From the NCBI GenBank assembly GCA_035689345.1, contig DASSLR010000049.1:1-64000 (forward strand): a stretch of 64,000 nt of DNA, in the 5' to 3' direction. The notes under the pieces were generated by a model that was given only the letters and a program-made list of their open reading frames with translations, made no database searches and was not told where the DNA came from. Source of the DNA: CF-118 sp035689345. GTDB lineage: Bacteria; Chloroflexota; Dormibacteria; Dormibacterales; Dormibacteraceae. This document shows positions 1 through 7,686 of this stretch, piece after piece. The position numbers and the translations under genes were made by a program. Position 1 is the stretch's first letter, and the number at the start of each line of letters is the position of its first letter.

Positions 1-332
1 ATCGACCAGCCATAGCGGTCGCGCGACTCGTCGACGTCGAACGTCAGCGCGTCGCGCGGTATCCGTTCGCGGAGGAGGCCGAACAGATACACCTTGGTGA
101 CGTTTTCTTCATCGACGTCGACCCTCATGCCCAGCACGTACCCGGCCCATACCAAGCCGATTGCAGCGATCCCTGCGGCCCAGGGCAGACGGCTTCCCCA
201 GTCCGGAGGCTGAACGGAGAAGCCGTACGCGAAGGTCAGAACCCCCACGCCGGTGACGAGCACCGGCCACGGCAGCATGTACAGGTACTGCCACATGCCG
301 GGACGGATCGTGCGGGGTTGGTCGTATCTCAA
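1..332 (-). CDS. membrane protein with PH-like C-terminal part, cut by window edge
   Basis: Function unknown. Reading leftward from a TTG at 332 gives about 110 residues before the window ends. Two hydrophobic segments lie near residues 15-35 (YLYMLPWPVLVTGVGVLTFAYG) split here only as a description, and 50-68 (AAGIAAIGLVWAGYVLGM). They are followed by a polar stretch (RVDVDEENVTKVYLFGLLRE) that looks like the start of a bacterial PH-type domain, as found in small two-helix membrane proteins. The TTG overlaps the TGA of the amidohydrolase as TTGA, the junction style used throughout the window; an ATG at 296 is the alternative start. Being last in a catabolic gene string says little about its role. 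Confidence 0.55.
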   Translation of the reverse strand, partial: MRYDQPRTIRPGMWQYLYMLPWPVLVTGVGVLTFAYGFSVQPPDWGSRLPWAAGIAAIGLVWAGYVLGMRVDVDEENVTKVYLFGLLRERIPRDALTFDVDESRDRYGWS

Positions 333-1444
333 CAGCAGCGGTGGTGCGGTCGCGGAGCCGGTTTCGGCGCCGTGCCCTTCTGCGGCGGGTTCAGGATGTC
401 ACTCCACGTCGGCTCGAGCGTGCGCATCTGCTCCAGCGTTTCGTCGAGGCTCCAGTCGACGCCGAGGAAGCGGGCGTAGTTGCCGCCGAGCATGCGCGCG
501 ATGTCGTTCTGCGCGACCTGGGGATCGTCGCCCGCGGCGCGGTTGACCAGCGCCAGCTTCGGCAGCAGCGTCTCCGGGAACTCGAACCCCGGGTAGTCGG
601 TCGCCCAGCAGATCCGGCTGAGCGGGCATCCCATCTGCCGCGCGCGCCGCAGGAAGCCGTAGGTCTCGCGCTGGTCGAGCGTGCTGTTGAGAAAGCTCAT
701 GTCCAGGTAGACGTTGCGGTGGCGCGAGATGAGGACGAGGCACTCGTCGACCCACGGATGTCCCGCGTGGCACACCAGCAGCCGCAGGTTGGGAAACGCG
801 CGCGCCACGTCGTCGAGCAGCACCGGCCAGCCGTACAGCAGGACCGTGTCGCCGACCGGCGTCGTCGACAGGTGGACCATCACCGGGATGTCCAGCTCGG
901 CGGCTTTCGCAAAGATGGGGAACGCCAGGTCGCGGTCGTTCGGCGCCCAGTGGTCGTACATCGGGTAGAGCTTCAGGCCGGCCAGCTTGAGCTTCGTGAT
1001 CGCGCGTTCCAGCTCGTCGACCGCGGCCTTCACGCCGCGGTGCTTCGGATTGACCGCCGACATGCCGATGAAATAGTCGGGGTGCTTCCTCACCAGGGCG
1101 GCGATGTAGTCGTTGCCCTTGTCGATGTCGGGCGGACCCTCGACCCCCGTGACCCCCTTGATGTCGACGGTGCCTCGAGCCTCGTAGCGGGTGTACTGCG
1201 AGGGCGCGACGGCGAGGATGGTGCACCGGTCGACGCCGACGCCGGCGTGGTCCTTGATCAGCGTGTCCGGGTCGATCGGCTCCCACAGGTACTCGAGGCC
1301 CTTCCAGTCCTCGTCCCTGGGATCGCGGTCTTCCGGCAGCGAGCCGCGCGACTGGAAGTAACCGAGCGTCATCTCTTTGATGAACCGCTCGTAACCGGGG
1401 TAGAGGCCGGCGGCCAGGACGTGGTTGTGGGCGTCGATGATCAC
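329..1444 (-). CDS. amidohydrolase 2 family metal-dependent hydrolase
   Basis: Predicted cytosolic metal-dependent hydrolase or decarboxylase of the amidohydrolase_2 group (TIM barrel), 371 residues. The chosen GTG start overlaps the amidase stop as GTGA and places the metal-binding motif DAHNH at the extreme N-terminus, as usual for this family; the open frame continues upstream but only as antisense-like low-complexity sequence. Other expected ligands are visible: a His in VMVHLS, a His in LLVCHAGHPW and an Asp in WATDYPG. It follows an amidase, KDPG aldolase and KDG kinase in one overlapping string, so it probably hydrolyses or decarboxylates a carboxylic acid made in the same pathway. The substrate cannot be read from sequence. 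Confidence 0.85.
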   Translation of the reverse strand: MIIDAHNHVLAAGLYPGYERFIKEMTLGYFQSRGSLPEDRDPRDEDWKGLEYLWEPIDPDTLIKDHAGVGVDRCTILAVAPSQYTRYEARGTVDIKGVTGVEGPPDIDKGNDYIAALVRKHPDYFIGMSAVNPKHRGVKAAVDELERAITKLKLAGLKLYPMYDHWAPNDRDLAFPIFAKAAELDIPVMVHLSTTPVGDTVLLYGWPVLLDDVARAFPNLRLLVCHAGHPWVDECLVLISRHRNVYLDMSFLNSTLDQRETYGFLRRARQMGCPLSRICWATDYPGFEFPETLLPKLALVNRAAGDDPQVAQNDIARMLGGNYARFLGVDWSLDETLEQMRTLEPTWSDILNPPQKGTAPKPAPRPHHRCC

Positions 1445-2925
1445 TGGTTCACCTCCAGCCGGCGATACGTCTCGGCCCAGGGACGCGCCTGCTCGAAAGC
1501 TGCGCTCGCGGCGAGCAGCGTCTCGTCGGCGAAGCGTCGCCCCGCGACCTGGAGCCCGACCGGAAGCCCGTCGCGTGAGAGCCCGGCAGGGATGGATGCC
1601 GCCGGGTGCCCGGTGAAGTTGTACGGATAGGTCATGCACCAGCCGATCCACGGGTCGACGCGCTCGCCGTTGATCTCGCTGGGCCCGAGCGTGTTGCCGT
1701 CGGTCGCGTTGTCCACCGGGAGGGCGGCGAGCGTCGGGCTGGCGATGAGGTCGTAGGAGTCGAACACGTCCTGCAGCGCGTCGAGGGCCTCGGTGCGGAT
1801 CACGTCGTCGCGCCGGTAGTCCAGCGCGGTCAGGCGGTGGCCGAGATCGAGGCTGTCCGCGAACTGCGGCGGGACCTGGTCACGGTGCGATCCACGCAGG
1901 TCGATGCCCGTGCTCAGGGCGAGCCCGTCCGCCGACTCCGCCGCGCGCACCGCGCTCTGCCTGAGCCAGCAGTCGCAGAGCTCCTCCTGGCTGCGCGTGA
2001 ACTTCACCTTGACCTCGTCGACGATCGCACCCGCGCCTTCGAACGCGCGCACCGCCTCCGCGGTGACGCGCGCGACCTCGGGATCGACCGGAAACACGCC
2101 GAGATCGGGCGACCAGGCGACGCGGAGCCCCTTGATCGAGCGCCGCGTCGCCGCCATGTAGTCCGCGCCGTCGGCGGGCAGGCTGTACGGGTCGCGGTCG
2201 TCCGGCCCGCTGATGGCCTGGAGCATGAGCACGGCGTCCGCCACCGACCGCGCCAGGGGGCCGGCGTGCGCGAAGGGGACCGCGAGCATGAACGCGTCGG
2301 GTCGCCCGACCGCGGCCACGCGGCCGAACGTTGGCTTGAACCCGTAAACGCCAGACCACGCGGCGGGGATGCGGATCGAGCCGCCGCCGTCCGAGCCCTG
2401 CGCGAGCGGCGCCAGCCCGGCCGCGACCGCCGCGGCGCTGCCGCCCGAGGACCCGCCTGCGTTCTTGCCGATGTGGAACGGCGTGCTCGTCGGGCCGAAG
2501 AGGTAGTTGTCGGTGATGCCCTTGTGGCCGAACTCCGGCGTGTTCGTCTTGCCGAGGACGATGGCGCCGGCGCGCTCGAGGCGCGCGACGTACGTGGCGC
2601 TCACCGTGGGGACGTAGTCCTTGAACGGCTTGCAGCCGAAGGTGTTCGGCACGCCGGCCTTCAGGTCGAACAGGTCCTTGATCGCGATCGGCAGCCCGAG
2701 CAGCGGCGGCTTCGGGTCCTGAGACGCGAGCAACCTGGCGGCTTCCTGCGCCCGGCTTCTCGCCTCGTCGCCGAGCACCAGCACGTAGGCGTTGAGGCGC
2801 TTGTTGAATCGCTCGATGCGGTCGAGGAAGAAGTCGACCGCCTCCAGCGGCGAGATGTCACGGCGCGTGATGCGCGCCAGAAGCTCGGTCGCAGGCATGT
2901 ACGCGAGCTCGTCGTGAACCTTCAT
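1441..2925 (-). CDS. amidase (amidase signature family)
   Basis: Amide hydrolase of the amidase signature family, 494 residues, a normal length. The Ser-cisSer-Lys triad is present: Lys83 in PIAIKDLFD, Ser159 in AGGSSGGS and nucleophile Ser183 in GSDGGGSIRIPA. The ATG start overlaps the aldolase stop (ATGA) and the 3' end overlaps the amidohydrolase start (GTGA), so translation is likely coupled. No GatB or GatC gene is adjacent, which argues against a tRNA amidotransferase subunit and for a catabolic amidase releasing ammonia and a carboxylic acid. The neighbouring amidohydrolase would be a natural next step. The exact amide is unknown. Confidence 0.9.
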   Translation of the reverse strand: MKVHDELAYMPATELLARITRRDISPLEAVDFFLDRIERFNKRLNAYVLVLGDEARSRAQEAARLLASQDPKPPLLGLPIAIKDLFDLKAGVPNTFGCKPFKDYVPTVSATYVARLERAGAIVLGKTNTPEFGHKGITDNYLFGPTSTPFHIGKNAGGSSGGSAAAVAAGLAPLAQGSDGGGSIRIPAAWSGVYGFKPTFGRVAAVGRPDAFMLAVPFAHAGPLARSVADAVLMLQAISGPDDRDPYSLPADGADYMAATRRSIKGLRVAWSPDLGVFPVDPEVARVTAEAVRAFEGAGAIVDEVKVKFTRSQEELCDCWLRQSAVRAAESADGLALSTGIDLRGSHRDQVPPQFADSLDLGHRLTALDYRRDDVIRTEALDALQDVFDSYDLIASPTLAALPVDNATDGNTLGPSEINGERVDPWIGWCMTYPYNFTGHPAASIPAGLSRDGLPVGLQVAGRRFADETLLAASAAFEQARPWAETYRRLEVNQ

Positions 2926-3539
2926 CGCGCGACCTCCCTGGTGATTGCCGCCAGCGCTTGCTTGACCAGAGATCGCACGATCTCCGGTCCCTCGGACGCG
3001 ATCCGTTTCGCCGGGAACAGCGACGAGCCCATGGCCACCGCCGCCGCGCCCGCCCTCAAGTAGGCGCCAGCGTTGTCGGGTCCGATCCCGCCGGTCGGCA
3101 CAAGGCGCGCCGCCGGGAACGGTTGCAGCAGAGCCGCCATGTACGCCGGGCCGCTGGGCTCGGCAGGAAAGAGCTTGAGCATCTCCGCTCCGAGCCGCAG
3201 CGCGAGGTCGACCTCGGAGGCGGTGAAAACGCCGGGCAGCATGGGCACGCCGGAGCGCATCGCCGCCTCGAGCAGCTCCGGGTTGAGCCCGGGCGCGACC
3301 AGGAACTGGGCTCCCGCGGCGACCGCGGCGTTCAGCTCTTCCTCGCGCCGGACCGTCCCGGCGCCGATCACAGCTGTGGGCCTCGTGGTGCGCAGGCGCT
3401 CTATGGCCGTGGCCGCCGTGGGCAGCGTGAACGTGACCTCGACCGCCTCGAGGCCGGCGTCGATGGCGGCCGTTCCGGCGGCGACGGCCATGTCGAGATC
3501 GTCGAGCCGGACGATGCCGATCAGCCGCGCGATCTTCAT
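2922..3539 (-). CDS. eda: 2-dehydro-3-deoxy-phosphogluconate/galactonate aldolase
   Basis: Class I aldolase that splits 2-keto-3-deoxy-6-phosphogluconate (or the galactonate isomer) into pyruvate and glyceraldehyde 3-phosphate. It has 205 residues, the normal single-domain TIM-barrel size. The Schiff-base lysine is Lys122 in EMLKLFPAE, and Glu34 in VEVTF matches the conserved proton-transfer glutamate. GGIGPDNAGAYL near the C-terminus fits the phosphate-binding loop. It overlaps the KDG kinase upstream and the amidase downstream by four bases each. Kinase plus aldolase are the last two steps of Entner-Doudoroff type sugar-acid breakdown, so the pair is functionally coherent; gluconate versus galactonate specificity is not resolved. 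Confidence 0.9.
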   Translation of the reverse strand: MKIARLIGIVRLDDLDMAVAAGTAAIDAGLEAVEVTFTLPTAATAIERLRTTRPTAVIGAGTVRREEELNAAVAAGAQFLVAPGLNPELLEAAMRSGVPMLPGVFTASEVDLALRLGAEMLKLFPAEPSGPAYMAALLQPFPAARLVPTGGIGPDNAGAYLRAGAAAVAMGSSLFPAKRIASEGPEIVRSLVKQALAAITREVAR

Positions 3540-4492
3540 CGACCCACCTCGCGTCCCTCGCGCGCCAGCAGACCGGTCACGTCGGAGGCGTCGAGCCGGA
3601 ACAGGTCACCGCGAAGGCTCATCTTCAGCGCGCTCATCGCCAGGCCGCGTTCGAGCCCGAGCTCGAGCGATCCGTCGATGAGGCCCCAGACCAGGCCGGC
3701 GGTGAACGCGTCACCGGCGCCGACCCTGTCGACGGTCTCGACGCGATGACCGGCTCGCTTGATGGCGACATCCTCGCCGACGGCCACCGCGCCTTCCGTG
3801 CCGAGCGTGAGCACCACCGTCTCGACCTGGAGCTCGGAACGCAGCTGGGCGGCCGCCTTTTCGCCGGTCCCCTGCACCTGGAACAGGTCGCGCGCGTCTT
3901 CCAGCGTGCAGATGACGAGGTCGGCCAGCTTCGCCGCGGATCGCGCCGCGGCGGCGGCGGGCTCGCGCTCCCACAGCTTCTGCCGGTAGTTCACGTCGAA
4001 GGTGACCTTTCCACCCTGCGCGCGCGCGTCCGTCATCGCGCGGTGGGCGATGTCGCGGCACGAGGCCGAGAGCCCGAGCGTGATGCCGGACACGTGAAGG
4101 AACTGTGTGTCGCAGGCGGCACGCCAGTCGAAGTCGTCGACTGACGCTTTCGCCATCGCCGAGTGCGCGCGGTCGTAGGTCACGCTGATGGGGCGCGGGG
4201 CGGAGGCGAGCTCGACGAAGTACAGGCCGAGCCGCGCGTTGGCGACCCAGCGCACGAGGGATGTGTCGACTCCGGCGGCGCCGAGCGTGTTCACGATGCG
4301 GTGGCCGAGCGGGTTGTCGGGCAGGGCCGAGACCCAGGCCGACCTCAGGCCGACGCGAGCGGCGGCGTAGGCGACGTTCGCCTCCGAGCCCGCGACGTGC
4401 ACCTCCAACGCCGCCGCGTCCTCCAGGCGGTCGCCCGGACGCACGGACAGCCGCAGCATGGCCTCGCCGAGCGTGACCAGCTGGTGGTGCAC
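3536..4492 (-). CDS. kdgK: 2-keto-3-deoxygluconate kinase (PfkB family)
   Basis: PfkB-family sugar kinase of 318 residues, most likely phosphorylating 2-keto-3-deoxygluconate with ATP. The anion-hole and catalytic-base motif GAGDAF lies at about 258-263 with Asp261 as base, and the N-terminal GEAMLRLS region matches the substrate-binding lid entry. The GTG start at 4492 is the first start in frame. Its stop overlaps the KDPG aldolase start as ATGA, which is the main reason for choosing KDG over ribose or fructose as substrate. It may also act on 2-keto-3-deoxygalactonate. Confidence 0.85.
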   Translation of the reverse strand: MHHQLVTLGEAMLRLSVRPGDRLEDAAALEVHVAGSEANVAYAAARVGLRSAWVSALPDNPLGHRIVNTLGAAGVDTSLVRWVANARLGLYFVELASAPRPISVTYDRAHSAMAKASVDDFDWRAACDTQFLHVSGITLGLSASCRDIAHRAMTDARAQGGKVTFDVNYRQKLWEREPAAAAARSAAKLADLVICTLEDARDLFQVQGTGEKAAAQLRSELQVETVVLTLGTEGAVAVGEDVAIKRAGHRVETVDRVGAGDAFTAGLVWGLIDGSLELGLERGLAMSALKMSLRGDLFRLDASDVTGLLAREGREVGR

Positions 4493-4499
4493 CGCGGCG

Positions 4500-5783
4500 C
4501 TAGAAGTACGTCATGACGGCGTCGATGACGCGGTAGCCGTCGTCGACCAGCGGGATCAGGCGCCACTTGTCGAAGGCCGTGCAGGGATGCGAGATGCCGC
4601 AGCCGACGAGGTCGCCGACGCGCAGGTCCTCGCCGGCCTCGACACGCAGGTATGCGTGCTGGTCGTTGGTGTTGAAGATGCTGGCCGCGTGCGCGAAGCG
4701 GCGCGGCGCCTCGCGACCTCGCTTGACGTACCGCGGCACCGGGAGCTCCAGGTCGTAGGGCACGTCGCGCTTGCCGAAGCCGAGGAGCGCGAGCCCAGGC
4801 TCAGGTGTCGAGAGCACGACGCCCCACACCTCGAAGGCCTCCTCGAGCGGGTCCGTGCCCTTCAGCCGCGAGCCCATCGGCGACGCGTCGTGGTAGTGCA
4901 CGGCGTCGTGGGTGAGGTAGCAGCCGCTGCGCAGCACCGGCCGGACCGGGCGCGTCAGCTGCCACGGACCGCCGAGCCCCTCGATGACGCGGTCGAAGAA
5001 GGCGCTGCCGCCCGCGCTCAGCACGATCTCGCTTGCCTTGGCGAAGTGACCGGCCGAGTCGAGCACGGAGACCAGGCCCCGGATCCGCGCCAGCAATGCA
5101 TCCACCAGCTTCAAGGACTCGGCCATGGTCGGGCCGTGGATGATGCCCTCGAAGCACTCGACGCCCGCGAGCGTCACGTGCTCGGACGACTTCACCGCCT
5201 GCGCGACCGCGCGCGCCTGCTCCTCGGTCCGGCAGCCGGTACGTCCACCTGCGAAGCCCAGCTCGAGGAGCACCTTGAACCCGGGAGCGCGGTCGAGAGC
5301 TTTCACCGCGGCCACCGAATCGACGAGGCAGTAGAACGCGAAGTCAGGATCGCGCTTCATCTCATCGGCGAGCCATGCGATGGAAGAAGGCTCGACCAGC
5401 TCGTTGGCGAGGATGATCCGGTCCGCGCCGAACGCGCGCCACAGCCTGGCCTGCCAGGTGGTCGCCGCCGTGATCGCCCACGCGCCGGCCGCGAGCTGCA
5501 TCTGCACCAGCTGCGGCGCCATCGAAGTCTTCGCGTGCGGCGCGAGCGAGAAGCCAGTGCGGTCGCACAGCGCCGCCATCTCGTCGATGTTGTGGCGCAA
5601 AGCGGACGCCTTGAGCAGCATCACCGGCAGCATGAAATCGCCGTCGAGTGCGTTCCACCCGCGCCCGCGCACGTCGCGCACCTTCACGGGTTCGCCGGCG
5701 GGAAAGGACTTGTAGCGCCAGTCGATCACCTCGTTCAGGGTGCGGTCGAGGTCGAGCTTGGTCGTCTTGGAAGTCGAGGCCAT
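4500..5783 (-). CDS. PLP-dependent D-threonine aldolase / D-serine deaminase-like enzyme
   Basis: Fold-type III PLP enzyme of 427 residues with an alanine racemase-like N-terminal barrel and a D-serine dehydratase-like C-terminal domain. The PLP lysine is Lys85 in LAPHAKTSM. His399 and Cys401 in ISHPCTAFDKW match the metal site that D-serine dehydratases of the DSD1 type use. The ATG start sits in TAATG after the isochorismatase-family gene; upstream in-frame sequence is a shadow of that gene and was rejected. Likely reaction: deamination or retro-aldol cleavage of a D-beta-hydroxy-amino acid. The KDG kinase begins 7 bases after its stop, so it shares a transcript with sugar-acid genes. Confidence 0.85.
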   Translation of the reverse strand: MASTSKTTKLDLDRTLNEVIDWRYKSFPAGEPVKVRDVRGRGWNALDGDFMLPVMLLKASALRHNIDEMAALCDRTGFSLAPHAKTSMAPQLVQMQLAAGAWAITAATTWQARLWRAFGADRIILANELVEPSSIAWLADEMKRDPDFAFYCLVDSVAAVKALDRAPGFKVLLELGFAGGRTGCRTEEQARAVAQAVKSSEHVTLAGVECFEGIIHGPTMAESLKLVDALLARIRGLVSVLDSAGHFAKASEIVLSAGGSAFFDRVIEGLGGPWQLTRPVRPVLRSGCYLTHDAVHYHDASPMGSRLKGTDPLEEAFEVWGVVLSTPEPGLALLGFGKRDVPYDLELPVPRYVKRGREAPRRFAHAASIFNTNDQHAYLRVEAGEDLRVGDLVGCGISHPCTAFDKWRLIPLVDDGYRVIDAVMTYF

Positions 5784-6424
5784 TACTGCATCTCCTCCAG
5801 CGCTTCCTGAGCCTGCAGGACGCGACCGTACTTCATCGCCAGGGTCTGCAGGCTTGCGCGGTGCAGCTCCGGCGCGTACGACGAGACGGCGTCGGCGATC
5901 ACCGCCGCCTGGAAGCCTTCGTGAAAGGCCCCCCGCGCGGTGTCTTCCACGCAGATCTGCGTGACGGTGCCAGATATGAGCACGGTGTCGACGCCGCTCG
6001 CGTGAAGAATGTCGGTCAGCCGCGTGCGGTGAAACGCGTTGTAGCCGTACTTGTCCACCTGGTGCTCGCCCGCGAGCGGCTCGAGCTCGTCGATCACCGC
6101 GATGCACTCCCGCTCGCCCTCGATGTCCGGATACGAGCGCATGAAGCCCGGCCAGCAGCAGCACGTCGGCGGGGCGATGACCTGCGACCACTTCCACATC
6201 AGCGTCGGGTTCGGCCCCGCCACGAAACGGGTGAACACCACCGGCCGCCTGTGCTCGCGGAACCACGCCAGCAGCTCCTGGTTGGTTTCGATCGTCTCCC
6301 GGGCGTCGGGCACCTCCAGCGGCGCGCCGACCCGGACGAAGTCGTTCTGCATGTCGACCACGATCAGGGCCGATCGGCCCCGGTGAAGCTCGAACGGAAG
6401 GGAAGCGCCGTTGCCGCCCATCAC
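5783..6424 (-). CDS. isochorismatase-family cysteine hydrolase
   Basis: Cytosolic cysteine hydrolase of 213 residues. The catalytic triad is visible: Asp24 in VVDMQNDF, Lys125 in VDKYGYNAF and Cys158 in TVTQICVEDTA. This family includes nicotinamidase, N-carbamoylsarcosine amidase, ureidoacrylate and biuret hydrolases. A CCCWPGF stretch at 88-94 adds extra cysteines that may be structural. It is the first gene of the leftward string to the window edge. A TAACGT hexamer ends seven bases before its ATG, which would give a leaderless mRNA. A carbamoyl or amide substrate is plausible given the amidase and amidohydrolase downstream, but it is not proven. Confidence 0.87.
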   Translation of the reverse strand: MMGGNGASLPFELHRGRSALIVVDMQNDFVRVGAPLEVPDARETIETNQELLAWFREHRRPVVFTRFVAGPNPTLMWKWSQVIAPPTCCCWPGFMRSYPDIEGERECIAVIDELEPLAGEHQVDKYGYNAFHRTRLTDILHASGVDTVLISGTVTQICVEDTARGAFHEGFQAAVIADAVSSYAPELHRASLQTLAMKYGRVLQAQEALEEMQ

Positions 6425-6447
6425 CAGGGTGACGTTAACATCCGACG
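6425..6447. promoter_or_regulatory. short divergent promoter with overlapping -10 elements
   Basis: The 14-22 bp gap between two divergent reading frames holds ACGTTAACAT. Rightward, TAACAT (6436-6441) fits a TANNNT -10 box; leftward, TAACGT (6437 to 6432) does too, sharing the central TA. The leftward box is seven bases from the ATG at 6424 and the rightward box six bases from an in-frame ATC at 6448, the spacing expected for leaderless transcripts. No good -35 is seen on either side, so the call is an inference. Confidence 0.35.
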
Positions 6448-6495
6448 ATCGACACCACAGCCTTCGCCTTCGCGACCGATCTCGTCGACGAGGGG

Positions 6496-7686
6496 ATGGA
6501 CACCGTCCTCGACAACATCGCGGGCCGCGCCGGCCTGGGCGGGGTCACCGTGGCCGCCGCCTACCACCACGGCCGCGACATCTTCCCGCACAACCCGAAG
6601 CGCAAGGTGCACTTCCTGGAGGGAGGGACGGTGTTCTTCCAGCCCGATCCGGACCGTTACAAGGGCCGGGTCCTGCAGCCCGTCGTCAGCGGCCTGGCGC
6701 AGGAGACCGACGTGCTCGCCGAACTGTGCCGGGCCACGGCCGGGCGCCGGCTGCGGGCTCGGGCATGGACCGTGTTCCTGCACAACTACACGCTGGGCGA
6801 GGCCCACCCCGAGTGCTCGAGCCTCAACGCGTTCGGCGACCGCCATCTGACCGACCTGTGCCCGAGCAACCCCGAGGTGCGAGCGTTCGCGGCGGCGCTC
6901 TCCGCGGACATCGCATCCAAGGGCGTGGCCGCCGTCGTCGCCGAATCGCTGCACTTCCACGGGCTCGAGCACGGGTTCCACCACGAGCGCTACTTCATCG
7001 AGCTCGGTCCTCTGGGCCGGTACCTGCTCGGCCTGTGCTTCTGCGAGCACTGCCTGGCCGCGGCGCGGGCGGACGGCGTGGACGGCGAGGGCATCCGTGA
7101 CGCGGCGCGGGCCGAGCTCGAGCGCAGGTTCGCCGGCCAGCCCGCGCCTGAGCCGGCGGAGCTCGACCGCGCGCAGGTCGAAGCGTTTGCGGGCGGTGAG
7201 CTGGGCGGCTACCTGCGGACCCGCGCCAACAAGGTCGCCTCGCTCGTGGCCGAATGCGCGCAGGCGGCGAGATCGGAGGGTGCCGATTTCGCCTTCATCG
7301 ACCTGTCCGGCGCGATCAAGGGCTACGCCACCGGCCGACCGCAGGGAGCGCCGGCGCCCGACATCGCGTGGCAGTTCGGTATCGACGTCGCCGCGATCGC
7401 CAGGGCGTGCGGCCAGGTCGAGGCGATCGGCTACGCGGCCGACCCGGAACGGCTGCGCCTCGACCTCGATGCCTACCGAACCCTGGCCGGCTCCGACCGG
7501 CTGTCGGTGATCATGCGGCCGATGGCGCCGGACTGCGACTCCGCCGCGAACCTCGCCGCCAAGCTGGCCGTCGCCCGCGACGCCGGCTGCGTGGAGGCGG
7601 GTTTCTATCACTACGCGTTCATGCGCCTGGAATCGCTCGACCTGATCCGCGAAGGCCTAGCTGCGGCCGGTGATCCGGCCCGGTAG
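6496..7686 (+). CDS. uncharacterised TIM-barrel-like protein with CxxC motif
   Basis: I do not recognise a named family. The 396 residues read like a soluble alpha/beta barrel: repeated hydrophobic strands, VAAAYHHG, RARAWTVFLHNY and VVAESLHFHGLE early on, and a cysteine pair in GLCFCEHCLAA, a motif seen in several glycosidase-like barrels of unknown role. There is no signal peptide. ATG 6496 is the first standard start, but the frame is open from 6439 and the upstream codons read DTTAFAFATDLVDEG, which looks like genuine barrel sequence, so the true start may be a non-standard codon near 6448. It is transcribed alone and its 3' end overlaps the convergent D-aminoacylase by 30 bases. It may act on a carbohydrate. 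Confidence 0.75.
   Translation: MDTVLDNIAGRAGLGGVTVAAAYHHGRDIFPHNPKRKVHFLEGGTVFFQPDPDRYKGRVLQPVVSGLAQETDVLAELCRATAGRRLRARAWTVFLHNYTLGEAHPECSSLNAFGDRHLTDLCPSNPEVRAFAAALSADIASKGVAAVVAESLHFHGLEHGFHHERYFIELGPLGRYLLGLCFCEHCLAAARADGVDGEGIRDAARAELERRFAGQPAPEPAELDRAQVEAFAGGELGGYLRTRANKVASLVAECAQAARSEGADFAFIDLSGAIKGYATGRPQGAPAPDIAWQFGIDVAAIARACGQVEAIGYAADPERLRLDLDAYRTLAGSDRLSVIMRPMAPDCDSAANLAAKLAVARDAGCVEAGFYHYAFMRLESLDLIREGLAAAGDPAR

Noticed and set aside
341..1630. Long plus-strand open frame opposite the amidohydrolase
   Set aside because: Arg/Val/Asp-rich composition with no motifs; it is the antisense shadow of a gene with catalytic residues in place.
4500..6266. Extended N-terminus of the D-threonine aldolase-like gene
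   Set aside because: The extension lies in the wrong frame of the isochorismatase-family gene, which has its full catalytic triad.
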